A stretch of 60,397 nt of DNA from Methylobacterium oxalidis. Its GTDB lineage: Bacteria > Pseudomonadota > Alphaproteobacteria > Rhizobiales > Beijerinckiaceae. The stretch covers positions 1-60,397 of the forward strand of contig NZ_BJZU01000026.1 in assembly GCF_007992195.1 (NCBI RefSeq), read 5' to 3'. A model generated the notes under the pieces. The model ran no database searches, had not been told where the DNA came from, and was given only the letters and a program-made list of their open reading frames with translations. A program made the translations under genes and the position numbers. Shown here one piece after another: positions 23,971 to 34,438 of this stretch. The stretch's first letter is position 1; every line of letters begins with the position of its first letter.

Positions 23971-25857
23971 ATGACCTCCGCCCCCACACTCGCGGCGCCC
24001 GTGGACGCGCCGGCCCCCCCTCCGGGCAGCCTCGCCGAGCGCCTGCGCGCGGAGATCGCCGCCGCCGAGGCCGTCTCCTTCGACGTGTTCGACACCCTGT
24101 TCGTGCGGCTTCTGGCGAGCCCGGAGGACGTGTTCGACCTCGTCGGCGCCCGCCACGGCATCCCCGACTTCCGCCGCCACCGCACGGCCGCGCAGACCCG
24201 CGCCTTCCAGGTGATGCACGAGCGCGGGCGCCACGAGATCGACCTCGACGGCATCTACGCGTGCCTGCCCGACCTCGGGGTGCCGGCCGAGACCCTGAAG
24301 CGCTCGGAATGGGAGATCGAGCTCGCGGTGCTGCGGCTCAACCCCGAGATGGGGGCGGTGGTGCGGCTCGCCCGGGATCTCGGCAAGCGCTGCGTCCTGA
24401 ACTCGGACATGTACCTGCCGCGCCCCTTCTTCGAGGCGCTGTGCGCCCGCGAGGACGTCGCGGTCGACGCCGTCTACGTCTCCTCGGAGCGGCAGGCGAC
24501 GAAGCGCGACCACGGCGCCCTCTTCACCCTGGTGGCGCAGGATCTCGGGCTGGCGCCCGCCCGGATCCTGCACATCGGCGACAACCCGGCCTCGGACATC
24601 CGGCGCGGGCAGGAGATGGGCTTCGCGACGTTCCACTACGTCGCGGCCCTGCCCGAGCGCGACCCCGCCCCCGACCCGGCCCATTCGCTGGCCACCGGCG
24701 TCTCGCGCTTCTCCGCCTACCGGACGGAGCGCTCGCCCTGGTGGCGGGCCGGCTACGCGGCCGGCGGGCCGGCGCACCTCGCCCTGCTCGGCTGGCTGGA
24801 GGAGAGGACGCGGGCGGACCGGATCGACCTGCTGCTGTTCCTGTCGCGGGACGGGTTCACGCTGCACCGGCTCTGGCCGGAGACGGGCGTGCCGAGCCTC
24901 TACTTCAAGTGCTCGCGGGTCCTGCTCGTCCTCGCCTCGATCACCGCCCGCAACTTCGAGGAGAACATCCCCTTCCTGCTGTCGGGCGCCGAGGGCCTGT
25001 GCCTCGCCGACATCGCGGCGCGGATCGGCGTGGAGCTGCCCGACGAGGGCGTCCTGGCCGATCTCGGCCTCGGGGCCGGCACGGTCTACGGGCGCGGCAA
25101 CCGCAAGCTGTTCGAGTCGTACCTGCGGGTGACGCGCTGGCGCATCCTGCAGGTCTGCACCGAGTGCCGGCGCGGCCTCTACGCCGCCTGCCTGGAGGCG
25201 GGCCTGCGCGACGGGCTGCGGATCGGCCTCGTCGACGTCGGCTGGAAGGGCAGCACGCAGGAGGCGTTCGTGCGCTTCGCCGAGTCCGTCTTCGAGGTCG
25301 CGGTGAAGGGCTACTACGTCTGCCTGCACCGCGACGCCCGCCGCGAGCGGCCCGGCCTCGACATGGAGGCGATGATCTCGGAGCGCACACATTCCGCGGA
25401 GGCGATCCAGGACCTCTACGCGAACCGGGTGGTGGCGGAGCTGTGCTTCTCGGCGCCGCACGGCTCCGTCGTCGGCGCCACCCTGCGGGAGGATGGCGGC
25501 GTCGCCTACGCCGAGGATCCGGGCCGCGGCGCGGACCCGCGCCTGCCGGAGATCGCCGCCGAGGTCGATGCCGGGATCCGGGCCGCGGTGGCGGACTTCC
25601 GGACCCTCCTGGCCGACCTGCGGGACCTGCCCGTGGAGATGACGGTCCCCGCGCTGACCGCGCCGCTGCTGCGGCTCGCCCGCGCGCCGGCGCCGGAGGA
25701 GGCGCGGGCGATCGGGTCGATCCACAATTTCGACAGCTGGGGCAGCAGCGTGCTCTTCACGAACTATGCCGCCTCCCTGGAGGGCAGGGGCGTAGCCCGC
25801 GGCGATTCCTGGCCGGCGGGCCTAGCCGTCCTGAAGGCGGCCCGCGCGACCGGGTAG
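23971..25857 (+). CDS. HAD-superfamily hydrolase, large (COG5610-like), polysaccharide cluster type
   Basis: A 628-residue cytoplasmic protein. The N-terminal 230 residues form a HAD fold: nucleophile motif VSFDVFDTLFVR (Asp38), LNSDMYLPR as motif II, KRD, and the end motif HIGDNPASDIRRGQ. This is the pattern of the large HAD proteins found beside glycosyltransferases. The remaining 400 residues contain LLLFLSRDGFTLHRLWP, ARNFEENIPFLLSGAEG and RIGLVDVGWKGSTQEAF. They resemble no common domain I know and may be a second catalytic or binding unit. Tight coupling to the GT2 gene implies joint work on a surface glycan. Substrate unknown. Confidence 0.82.
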   Translation: MTSAPTLAAPVDAPAPPPGSLAERLRAEIAAAEAVSFDVFDTLFVRLLASPEDVFDLVGARHGIPDFRRHRTAAQTRAFQVMHERGRHEIDLDGIYACLPDLGVPAETLKRSEWEIELAVLRLNPEMGAVVRLARDLGKRCVLNSDMYLPRPFFEALCAREDVAVDAVYVSSERQATKRDHGALFTLVAQDLGLAPARILHIGDNPASDIRRGQEMGFATFHYVAALPERDPAPDPAHSLATGVSRFSAYRTERSPWWRAGYAAGGPAHLALLGWLEERTRADRIDLLLFLSRDGFTLHRLWPETGVPSLYFKCSRVLLVLASITARNFEENIPFLLSGAEGLCLADIAARIGVELPDEGVLADLGLGAGTVYGRGNRKLFESYLRVTRWRILQVCTECRRGLYAACLEAGLRDGLRIGLVDVGWKGSTQEAFVRFAESVFEVAVKGYYVCLHRDARRERPGLDMEAMISERTHSAEAIQDLYANRVVAELCFSAPHGSVVGATLREDGGVAYAEDPGRGADPRLPEIAAEVDAGIRAAVADFRTLLADLRDLPVEMTVPALTAPLLRLARAPAPEEARAIGSIHNFDSWGSSVLFTNYAASLEGRGVARGDSWPAGLAVLKAARATG

Positions 25858-25862
25858 GGCGC

Positions 25863-26267
25863 TCAGATCCGGTGGCGCCGCCGCTCGTCGAGGCTGAAGG
25901 CGCCGGGGCCGGCCGCCACGAGGTAGAGGAAGACGAAGCAGAACAGGATCGCCGCGTCGCCCCCGTTCAGGGTCGGGAAGGGGCTGCGCGGCGCGTGGAA
26001 CATGAAGTAGGCCACCGCCATCTCGCCGCTGAGCAGGAAGGCCACGGGCCGGGTGAACAGCCCGAGCACGATGAGGATGCCGCCGACGAGCTCCATCAGG
26101 CCGCCGATGCCGAACAGCGACAGCAGCTCCGGGGCGGGCTTCTCCCGCGGCGGGAAGCCGAGGAGCTTCTGCGAGCCGTGCGCCAGGAACAGCAGGCCCG
26201 CCATGATCCGGAGGGCGGCGAGCGCGAAGGGCGCGTAGCCCGTGAGGCGGGTGGTCAGGGCGGCCAT
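25863..26267 (-). CDS. DoxX-family membrane protein
   Basis: A 134-residue protein with four hydrophobic helices. The family pattern is GYAPFALAALRIMAGLLFLAHGSQKLLGFPP at the start, GLMELVGGILIVLGLFTRPVAFLLSGEMAVAYFMFHAP in the middle, and a final FCFVFLYLVAAGPGAFSLD. DoxX-like proteins are small inner-membrane proteins of mixed roles (oxidoreductase partners, redox stress). This specific function is unknown. It lies downstream of cynS on the same strand (107-base gap with a hairpin) and just 5 bases from the convergent HAD gene. It may be the last gene of the cyanate operon or a separate unit. Confidence 0.88.
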   Translation of the reverse strand: MAALTTRLTGYAPFALAALRIMAGLLFLAHGSQKLLGFPPREKPAPELLSLFGIGGLMELVGGILIVLGLFTRPVAFLLSGEMAVAYFMFHAPRSPFPTLNGGDAAILFCFVFLYLVAAGPGAFSLDERRRHRI

Positions 26268-26345
26268 GTCGGTTGTCGTCTCCGGGGGAAGGAGCCCGCA
26301 TCGCGGCCCCGATAGGACCGCGATGTCAAGCCGAGCCCGACCCCG

Positions 26346-26365
26346 CCCGTGCGGCGACGCACGGG
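26346..26365 (-). terminator. Hairpin between cynS and doxX
   Basis: An 8-bp GC stem, CCCGTGCG/CGCACGGG, closed by a GCGA tetraloop, sits 10 bases after the cynS stop. There is no T-tract after it on the minus strand, so it may attenuate or protect the message rather than end it fully. Confidence 0.45.
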
Positions 26366-26374
26366 GCCGCGGGA

Positions 26375-26863
26375 TCAGGCCTCCTTGAAGCCGTACTCGG
26401 GCACGCCCTCCTCGTTGCCGTAATACTTGTAGGGAAGGAACTTGCCCGACATGGCGAGCTTCACCCGGTCGCCCTTGTTGTTGGCCTCGCGCTCCATCGT
26501 CATGTTGAAGTCGATCGCCGACATGATGCCGTCGCCGAACTCCTCCTGGATCAGCTCCTTCCAGGTGGTGCCGTAGACCATGACGAGCTCGTAGAAGCGG
26601 TAGATCAGCGGGTCGGTCGGCGGCATCTGGGGGATCGAGCCGCGGTAGGGCGCCTCGTTCAGCATCCGCTCCTCGGCCTGGCTGAGGCCGAACAGCTCGG
26701 CGGCACGGGCGGCCTGCGCCTTCGGCAGCTTCATCTGGCCCATGCAGGCGGCGGTGATCAGGATCGGCGAGATCCCGCCGATCTCCTCCTGGATGTACTT
26801 CCAGGTCCAGCCCTTCTCGCGCTTGATGTCGAGGAGCTTCTCGGTGAGGTCTTCGCGCTTCAT
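26375..26863 (-). CDS. cynS: Cyanase (cyanate hydratase)
   Basis: A 162-residue cytoplasmic enzyme that converts cyanate and bicarbonate to ammonia and two CO2, detoxifying cyanate and supplying nitrogen. The N-terminal helical domain (MKREDLTEKLLDIKREKGWTWKYIQEEIG) and C-terminal catalytic domain are both complete. Catalytic residues correspond to Arg89, Glu92 and Ser115 (YRFYELVMVYGTTWKEL; GDGIMSAIDFNM), equal to Arg96/Glu99/Ser122 in E. coli numbering. The ATG at 26863 follows CGGAGACATCC on the minus strand. It is downstream of the cynABD-like transporter genes and probably on the same transcript. A set of three hairpin repeats lies in the 120-base gap to cynD. Confidence 0.96.
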   Translation of the reverse strand: MKREDLTEKLLDIKREKGWTWKYIQEEIGGISPILITAACMGQMKLPKAQAARAAELFGLSQAEERMLNEAPYRGSIPQMPPTDPLIYRFYELVMVYGTTWKELIQEEFGDGIMSAIDFNMTMEREANNKGDRVKLAMSGKFLPYKYYGNEEGVPEYGFKEA

Positions 26864-26917
26864 GGATGTCTCCGGGGTGGAGGGTGGGCAGTCCCGGGGC
26901 CGGGACCGGGGGAAGGG

Positions 26918-26997
26918 GTGTCGCGGGCTCACGCCCGCAGAGGTGTGCCGCGGGCTCACAGCCCGCCGCGATGTGCCGCGGGCTCACGCCCGCATGG
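26918..26997. repeat. Three tandem hairpin repeats between cynD and cynS
   Basis: Three successive units each have GCGGGC...GCCCGC arms around a GTGA-type loop, followed by a GCGGCACA-like or GCGACACC-like spacer. On the minus strand they begin at about 26997, 26966 and 26939. The first unit includes the cynD stop codon (the TGA within GCGGGCGTGAGCCCGC). Such hairpins between operon genes can set RNA stability or relative expression. Confidence 0.75.
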
Positions 26998-27889
26998 CCG
27001 AGGCTTCGGTGCCGGCCACGATGGCCTCGGCGTCGGACGTGCCGGGCGCGGGGCGCACCACCGGCGGGTGGCGCGGGTCGTAGCCCGCCGGCATCGCGTC
27101 CCGCAGCGTCTTCGAGCGGGTCACGAGGAAGTCCATCAGGTGGTTGCGCAGGGCGTAGTAGCCCGGCGCGTGGTGGAGCGCGGCGCGCGCGCGCGCCTTC
27201 GGCAGCGGGTTCTCGACGATCTCGGCCACCTTCGCCTCGGGGCCGTTCGTCATCAGCACGATCCGGTCGGCGAGGTAGATCGCCTCGTCCACGTCGTGGG
27301 TGATCATGAAGACGGTCTGCCCGGTCTCGATGCAGATGCGGCGCACCTCGTCCTGCAGCGTGCCGCGGGTGAGGGCGTCCAGCGCCGAGAAGGGTTCGTC
27401 CATCAGGAGGATCTTGGGCTCGATCGCCAGCGCCCGGGCGATGCCGACGCGCTGCTTCATGCCGCCGGAGAGCTCGGACGGGCGCTTGTGCTCCGAGCCG
27501 GCGAGCCCCACCGTGGCGATGGCCCGGCGCGCCCGCTCCTCGACCTCGGCGCGCCGGGCCCCCCGCCAGCGCGAGGAGACCGCGTAGGCGACGTTGCCGA
27601 GCACGGTCCGCCAGGGCAGCAGGGCGTGGCCCTGGAAGATCACGGCCCGGTCGAGGCTCGTGCCCTCGATGGCCTGCCCGTCCACGATCACGACGCCCTC
27701 GCTCGGCGCCTCGAGCCCGGCCAGGATGTTCAGCACCGTGGTCTTGCCGCAGCCCGAGTGGCCGATCATGCAGACGAACTCGCCGCGCCGCACCGGCAGC
27801 CACAGGTTCTCGAACACCGTGGAGGTCCGGCCCCCCGGCGCCGGGTAGCGCCGGGCGATGCCCTCGATCGAGATGAACTTGTCGGACAT
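26984..27889 (-). CDS. cynD: Cyanate/nitrate-type ABC transporter ATPase
   Basis: A 301-residue ATP-binding subunit of the nitrate/sulfonate/taurine/cyanate transporter group. Walker A is GHSGCGKT (43-50), followed by the Q-loop FQGHALLPW, signature LSGGM, Walker B ILLMDEPFSALD and switch His in MITHDVDEA. A C-terminal extension of about 50 residues follows the core. It sits between the permease and cynS, so cyanate is the likely cargo; nitrate is the main alternative. The start ATG at 27889 was chosen; a second in-frame ATG 72 bases upstream (27961) would add a 24-residue basic leader. Confidence 0.88.
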   Translation of the reverse strand: MSDKFISIEGIARRYPAPGGRTSTVFENLWLPVRRGEFVCMIGHSGCGKTTVLNILAGLEAPSEGVVIVDGQAIEGTSLDRAVIFQGHALLPWRTVLGNVAYAVSSRWRGARRAEVEERARRAIATVGLAGSEHKRPSELSGGMKQRVGIARALAIEPKILLMDEPFSALDALTRGTLQDEVRRICIETGQTVFMITHDVDEAIYLADRIVLMTNGPEAKVAEIVENPLPKARARAALHHAPGYYALRNHLMDFLVTRSKTLRDAMPAGYDPRHPPVVRPAPGTSDAEAIVAGTEASAMRA

Positions 27890-27975
27890 GCGGGCACCCC
27901 CGGCAGCGGCGTCGGGGGCGGCGCGCTGCGGGCGCCGCCGGAAGGGGAGAAGCGTGCTCATCGCGGGCCTCGCGC

Positions 27976-28815
27976 TCACTCGGGGAAGGTCACGAGGCGC
28001 TGGGCGCGGGCGAGCACTTGGTCGAGGATCATCCCGACGAGGCCGATCACCAGGATCGAGGTGATCACGTTGGTGATCGAGAGGTTGTTCCACTCGTTCC
28101 AGACGAAGTAGCCGATGCCGGTGCCGCCCACGAGCATCTCGGCCGCGACGATCACGAGCCACGCGATGCCGATCGAGATGCGCATGCCGGTGAGGATCGT
28201 GGGCGCGGCGGCCGGCAGGATCACCGTGAAGGCGCGGCGGATCGGGCCGACCTCCAGGGTGCGGGCGACGTTGAGCCACTCGCGCCGCGTGCCCGCCACG
28301 CCGAAGGCCGTGTTGATCAGCATCGGCCAGAGCGAGCAGATGAAGATCACGAAGATCGCCGAGAGGCCCGAATCCCGGATCGTGTAGAGGGCGAGCGGCA
28401 TCCAGGCGAGCGGCGAGACCGGCTTCAGGATCTGGATGTACGGGTCGAGCGCCCGGCTCATCAGCGGCGACATGCCGATCAGGAAGCCGACCGGGATGGC
28501 GACGATGACGGCGAGCCCGTAGCCGAGGGCGACGCGCCCGATCGAGTAGGCGAGCTGGATGCCGAGCCCCTTGTCGTTCGGGCCCCGGTCGTAGAACGGG
28601 TCCTTGAGGTGGCGCCAGATGTTGGCGGCGACGTCGAGGGGGCCCGGCATCGCGGACTTGCCGGTGGTGGCCGACGCCCCCATCAGGGCGGCGTATTCCG
28701 GGTCCATGGCCTCGGTCCGGGCGGTGCCGCCGACCGAGACCTGCCAGACGAGCAGGAAGGCGGCCAGCAGCGCCACCGAGAGGATGCCGGCGCGAAAGCG
28801 CAGGGAGGCGCGCAT
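27976..28815 (-). CDS. cynB: Cyanate/nitrate-type ABC transporter permease
   Basis: A 279-residue inner-membrane permease. An N-terminal helix ([22 protein letters not shown]) is followed by a periplasmic loop. About five more helices carry the EAA-type cytoplasmic loop ([21 protein letters not shown], containing the conserved G between helices). It matches the NrtB/CmpB/SsuC group. The ATG at 28815 lies 4 bases after the substrate-binding protein gene stop (28820), an operon spacing. It works with the ATPase downstream and the binding protein upstream. Confidence 0.9.
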   Translation of the reverse strand: MRASLRFRAGILSVALLAAFLLVWQVSVGGTARTEAMDPEYAALMGASATTGKSAMPGPLDVAANIWRHLKDPFYDRGPNDKGLGIQLAYSIGRVALGYGLAVIVAIPVGFLIGMSPLMSRALDPYIQILKPVSPLAWMPLALYTIRDSGLSAIFVIFICSLWPMLINTAFGVAGTRREWLNVARTLEVGPIRRAFTVILPAAAPTILTGMRISIGIAWLVIVAAEMLVGGTGIGYFVWNEWNNLSITNVITSILVIGLVGMILDQVLARAQRLVTFPE

Positions 28816-28819
28816 GGTC

Positions 28820-30181
28820 TCAGCTCCCGCGCCGGATCTTGAAGGAGGCGAGATACTCCTCGGGCTTGGCCGGATCGAAGGTCTTGCCCATCACCGCGAA
28901 GGTCTTGGTGGTGCTCTCGGGCGGGACGAGGCCGTCCTGGCGCATCAGCTTGGCGGCGTCGGTGGCGAGGTAGACCTTCTTCGCCACCGCGGCGTAGTCG
29001 ACGTCGCCCTTGATCTGGCCCCAGCGCTTCATCTGGGTCAGGATCCAGACCGCGAAGGACTGCCAGGGGAAGGGGTCGAAATCGACCCGGTCGGGCACCT
29101 TGCGCACGTTGCCGAGCCCGTCCGCGAAGGTGCCGGTGAGCACCTGCTCCACCACCGTGACCGGCTGGTTGAGGTAGTTCGCCGGGGCGATCTGCGCGGC
29201 GATCTCCTTCCGGTGCTCGGGCTTCGAGGCGTAGGCGGTGGCCTCGATGACGGCGCGCAGCAGCGCCGCGTAGGTGTTCGGCGTCTCCCGCACGAAAGTC
29301 TCGGAGGCCGCGAAGGCGCAGCACGGGTGCCGGTCCCAGATCTCCTTCGAGAGGATGTGGATGAAGCCGACGCCGTCGTAGACCGCGCGCTGGTTCACCG
29401 GGTCCGGCGCCAGGAAGCCGTCGATGTTGTCGGCCCGCAGGTTGGCGACCATCTCGGGCGGCGGCACCGCGCGGATCTGCACGTCCGCGTCCGGGTCGAG
29501 GCCGGCCTCCGCGAGGTAGTAGCGCAGCAGGTAATTGTGCATCGAGTAGTCGAAGGGCACCGCGAACTTGAAGCCCTTCCAGTCCTTCGGGTCGCGCCGG
29601 TCCCGGTGCTTCATGGCGAGCGTGATCGCCTGCCCGTTCACGTTCTCCACCGCCGGCATCGTGTAGGGCTGCGGGTTCGAGCCGACCCCGAGGGTTATGG
29701 CGATCGGCATCGGCGCCAGCATGTGGGCGGCGTCGTATTCCCGGTTCAGGGTCTTGTCGCGGATCACCGCCCAGCCGGCTGTCTTGACCACGTCCACGTT
29801 CAGGCCCTGCCGGGCGTAGAAGCCCATCGGCGCGGCCATGATGATCGGCGTCGCGCAGGTGATCGGGATGAAGCCGACCTTGAGGTCGGTCTTCTCCGGC
29901 TTGCCCGCCTCGGCGAAGGCCTCGGCGGCGAACCGCGTCGGCAGGAACTGGCTCAAGGCCGCCGCGGCGGCGGCCGCGCCGACGCTCCGGAGGAAGGCGC
30001 GCCGCTCGGCGTCGCGCGGGAAGAGCGCCCGCATCACCGCGCCCTCGACGAGCCGCTGGGCGGCGGCCTCGCCGGTGGGCAGGGCCGCGTCGTGCTCGGC
30101 CTGGCTGCGGTGCTCGCCGCAGGAGCAGCCCCCGCGCCGCAGGCGGGTCTCGGGATCGAAGGGGTTGTCGAACAGCGCCAT
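28820..30181 (-). CDS. cynA: Cyanate/nitrate-type ABC transporter substrate-binding protein
   Basis: A 453-residue CmpA/NrtA-family solute-binding protein. The N-terminus is long: [23 protein letters not shown] (a CSCGxH motif), then a Tat-like signal with twin Arg60-Arg61 in [23 protein letters not shown], so it is probably exported folded. The mature part binds the anion: [37 protein letters not shown] is a family hallmark. It is the first gene of the minus-strand operon. A sigma54-type promoter lies 41 to 56 bases upstream of its start. Cyanate is inferred from the downstream cynS; nitrate is possible. Length and architecture are normal for the family. Confidence 0.88.
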   Translation of the reverse strand: MALFDNPFDPETRLRRGGCSCGEHRSQAEHDAALPTGEAAAQRLVEGAVMRALFPRDAERRAFLRSVGAAAAAAALSQFLPTRFAAEAFAEAGKPEKTDLKVGFIPITCATPIIMAAPMGFYARQGLNVDVVKTAGWAVIRDKTLNREYDAAHMLAPMPIAITLGVGSNPQPYTMPAVENVNGQAITLAMKHRDRRDPKDWKGFKFAVPFDYSMHNYLLRYYLAEAGLDPDADVQIRAVPPPEMVANLRADNIDGFLAPDPVNQRAVYDGVGFIHILSKEIWDRHPCCAFAASETFVRETPNTYAALLRAVIEATAYASKPEHRKEIAAQIAPANYLNQPVTVVEQVLTGTFADGLGNVRKVPDRVDFDPFPWQSFAVWILTQMKRWGQIKGDVDYAAVAKKVYLATDAAKLMRQDGLVPPESTTKTFAVMGKTFDPAKPEEYLASFKIRRGS

Positions 30182-30221
30182 CGGTGGCCTCGCGTTGCCG
30201 GCAGAGCTCGGGAACGGAGAT

Positions 30222-30237
30222 GGCAAACGGCGTGCCA
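30222..30237 (-). promoter_or_regulatory. Sigma54 (-24/-12) promoter for the cynABDS operon
   Basis: On the minus strand TGGCAC (30237-30232), a 5-base spacer and TTGCC (30226-30222) make an almost exact match to the sigma54 consensus TGGCAC-N5-TTGCA/T. Transcription would start roughly at 30211, leaving a 30-base leader before the cynA start at 30181. The divergently encoded protein at 30351-32219 is a sigma54-activating AAA+ protein, which makes the call strong. Confidence 0.85.
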
Positions 30238-30296
30238 AGGCCGTGCGGACCTGAAACGCGAGGGCGGCGAGACGGTTAGCAAGGCGTGGCCGAGCT

Positions 30297-30346
30297 ACGA
30301 GATCTCGTGTAATACGAGATCTCGTCGGCAAATCACGAAAGTTCGT
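30297..30346. promoter_or_regulatory. Tandem palindromic operators (candidate enhancer sites)
   Basis: The perfect 12-bp palindrome ACGAGATCTCGT occurs twice (30297-30308 and 30314-30325), with centres 17 bases apart. A third, weaker dyad, ACGAAAGTTCGT, lies at 30335-30346, ending 4 bases before the regulator start. The sites lie 60-110 bases upstream of the sigma54 promoter for cynA. They are well placed to bind the enhancer-binding protein and also to repress its own gene. Identity of the binding protein is inferred. Confidence 0.75.
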
Positions 30347-30350
30347 CGCG

Positions 30351-32219
<1,869 letters not shown>

Positions 32220-32412
32220 GCGGGTGGCCGGTTGCGCGCAACGCGGTTAATGGAAAACGAACGCGTTTGCCGTAGGGCCGCTGTCGTCCGATCTCCGCCC
32301 GGTCCCGCTGGGATGCCGGAGGTCGGGGGTCCCGTCGCGCAGCGCGGCGGTTACGGCACAGGCGCCGCGCGGGCATGCCGGACGCGCGGGCCGCGCGGCA
32401 TGCGGGGGTCTG

Positions 32413-32796
32413 ATGGCGCTGGTCCCGGTCTGGACGATGGCGGTGCTCGCCGGCACCATGATCGTCAAGCATTACATCGCCGATTTCGTGCTCCAGACCG
32501 ACTGGATGGCGCGGGGCAAGGAGCAGGAGCACGGCTGGTTCCTGCCGCTGGCCGCGCACGTCTCCTGCCACGCCCTCGCCACGCTCGGCGTCGCCCTCGT
32601 CGTGGCGCCGCGGCTCTGGTGGCTCGCCCTGGTGGATTTGGCGATCCATTTCTGCGTCGACCGGGCCAAGAGCGTGGTCTCCCGGCGCACCCGCTGGAAC
32701 CCGGGCCAGGTCCAGTTCTGGTGGCTCCTCGGCTTCGACCAGATGCTGCACGCGCTCACCGACCTCGGTCTGGCGGCCTGCTTCCTGAGCCTGTGA
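32413..32796 (+). CDS. DUF3307-family membrane protein
   Basis: A 127-residue protein with four hydrophobic segments and the DUF3307 pattern: MIVKHYIADFVLQTDWMARGKEQEHGW near the N-terminus, a VDLAIHFCVDRAKS segment, then FWWLLGFDQMLHALTDLGLAACF. Family members are small inner-membrane proteins of unknown function. The ATG at 32413 is preceded by GGGGG. The 193-base gap upstream holds no obvious gene. Confidence 0.85.
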   Translation: MALVPVWTMAVLAGTMIVKHYIADFVLQTDWMARGKEQEHGWFLPLAAHVSCHALATLGVALVVAPRLWWLALVDLAIHFCVDRAKSVVSRRTRWNPGQVQFWWLLGFDQMLHALTDLGLAACFLSL

Positions 32797-33026
32797 CCGG
32801 ACCTCGATCGGCCTTCGGGCCGCATCGCGCACCGTCTCGGCCGCCCGCGCCGAAGACCTTCCGAAGATTCATCTTCAAATTGTATTTATCTCTCCCTGTC
32901 ATTGTGCGCGCGAGAACCGGTCGATGCGCGGGTCGCAGCGTCGAGATGCGGCCCCTTGAGGTTTGCTTAACGCGGGCGTGCCAAGAGGAATGCTGTCGCC
33001 TGGAGGCGGGCGAGGCACAAAACCTC

Positions 33027-34280
33027 ATGCACGACCCCTACGCTCACGTCACGCTGGAGGCCGGGACCATCCTCTTCGAGGAGGAGGAGCCGGGCGCCTA
33101 CGCCTACCTGATCACGCGCGGACGCATCGAGATCTTCCTGCGCCGCGATGGAGCTGAGATCCAGCTCGCCGTGCGCGGGCCGGGCGAGATCTTCGGCGAG
33201 ATGGCGATCCTCGATTCCGATCCGCGCTCGGCCTCGGCGCGCGCCCTCGACGACTGCGAACTCGTGCCCGTGAGCGAGGCGCAGATCCGCCACCGCCTCT
33301 CCGAGACCGACCCGATCCTGCGCCTCTGCCTCACCGTCGTGATGGCGCGCTACCGCGAGACGGCCGCCCTCCTCCGGGAGCGCGGCGTCGTCGCCCGCGG
33401 CGACCCGGCGGCCGCGCCCTCCCCGGCCGCCCGCGCCGATTTCGACGCGGCGATCACCGCCGTCGTGCTGGAGCGCGAGCTGCGCCGCGCCCTCGACCGG
33501 CAGGAATTCGAGCTGTTCTTCCAGCCGATCGTCCGGCTCGGCAGCGAGATGCTGGCGGGCTTCGAGGCGCTGATCCGCTGGCGCCACCCCGAGCGCGGCC
33601 TCGTCGCGCCCGCCGCCTTCATCCCCGTGGCGGAGGAGAGCGGGCTCATCGTGGACATCACGGCCTGGGTCGTCGCCGAGATCGGCCGCGTCCTGCCCGG
33701 GATCATGCGGGCGGGCCTGCGCAACGTCGCCGCGATCGAGGGCTCGCTGTTCGTGAGCGTCAACGTCTCCGGCCACGACCTCGCCCGGGCGAGCTTCCCC
33801 GGCATGGTCTGCGAGATGCTGCGCGCCGCCGGCATCGCGCCGGGCAGCCTCAAGCTGGAGATCACCGAGAGCACCCTGATGCGCGATCCCGCGAGCGCCA
33901 CCGACGCGCTCACGCTCTGCCGCGCGAGCGGGATGGGCATCGCCATCGACGATTTCGGCACCGGCTACTCCTCGCTGAGCTATCTCAGCACGCTGCCGAT
34001 CACGACCCTGAAGGTCGATCGCGCCTTCGTGCGGGCGATGCTCTCGGAGCCGCGCGACCACAAGATCGTCCAGACCATCCTGCGGCTCGCCGACGAGATC
34101 GGCATCCCGGCCGTCGCCGAGGGCATCGAGGAGCCGGCCGAGGCGCGCGCGCTCGCCGCGATGGGCTGCGCCTACGGCCAGGGCTACCTGTTCGGCCGCC
34201 CGGCGCCGCTCGCCGAGACCCTCGACCGGATCCGCTCCTGGCACGCCGACCCCGCCGCACGCCGCGCCCCGGCCGCCTGA
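33027..34280 (+). CDS. Cyclic-nucleotide-binding domain fused to c-di-GMP phosphodiesterase (EAL)
   Basis: A 417-residue signalling protein. Residues 5-115 form a CNB domain with the phosphate-binding cassette GEIFGEMAILDSDPRSASARA (Glu58 and Arg67 in cNMP-contact positions). The EAL domain (about 155-405) keeps the catalytic set: EALIRW (Glu180), LEITESTLM, DDFGTGYSSLSYL, KVDRAFV, AEGIE. It would degrade c-di-GMP in response to cAMP or cGMP. A longer start at 32946 is possible. The ATG at 33027 fits the domain start but has a weak ribosome-binding site. An AT-rich 230-base region upstream (TTCATCTTCAAATTGTATTTATC area, 32865-32890) probably contains its promoter. Confidence 0.88.
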   Translation: MHDPYAHVTLEAGTILFEEEEPGAYAYLITRGRIEIFLRRDGAEIQLAVRGPGEIFGEMAILDSDPRSASARALDDCELVPVSEAQIRHRLSETDPILRLCLTVVMARYRETAALLRERGVVARGDPAAAPSPAARADFDAAITAVVLERELRRALDRQEFELFFQPIVRLGSEMLAGFEALIRWRHPERGLVAPAAFIPVAEESGLIVDITAWVVAEIGRVLPGIMRAGLRNVAAIEGSLFVSVNVSGHDLARASFPGMVCEMLRAAGIAPGSLKLEITESTLMRDPASATDALTLCRASGMGIAIDDFGTGYSSLSYLSTLPITTLKVDRAFVRAMLSEPRDHKIVQTILRLADEIGIPAVAEGIEEPAEARALAAMGCAYGQGYLFGRPAPLAETLDRIRSWHADPAARRAPAA

Positions 34281-34438
34281 CCTGCGCCGAGCTCCACCCG
34301 CGCACGAGGGAGAAGGCGGTGCCCGCCCGGCGGGACCGGCTTAAGCCGCCGCGCGATTTTGGTTAAGGATCCTCCGCTAAGAACGGTTGCATCCGCGTTC
34401 TCTCAGGCGAGGGCGCCCGCTGCAGGGTTCGGAGGGGT

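Noticed and set aside
19355..23989. 1544-codon minus-strand ORF
   Set aside because: Only the first about 170 codons at its left end (paoA) are real; the rest is the antisense shadow of the peptidase and glycosyltransferase genes.
26300..26345. CTTGAC-like -35 element before doxX
   Set aside because: No -10 at acceptable spacing; a single hexamer is not evidence of a promoter.
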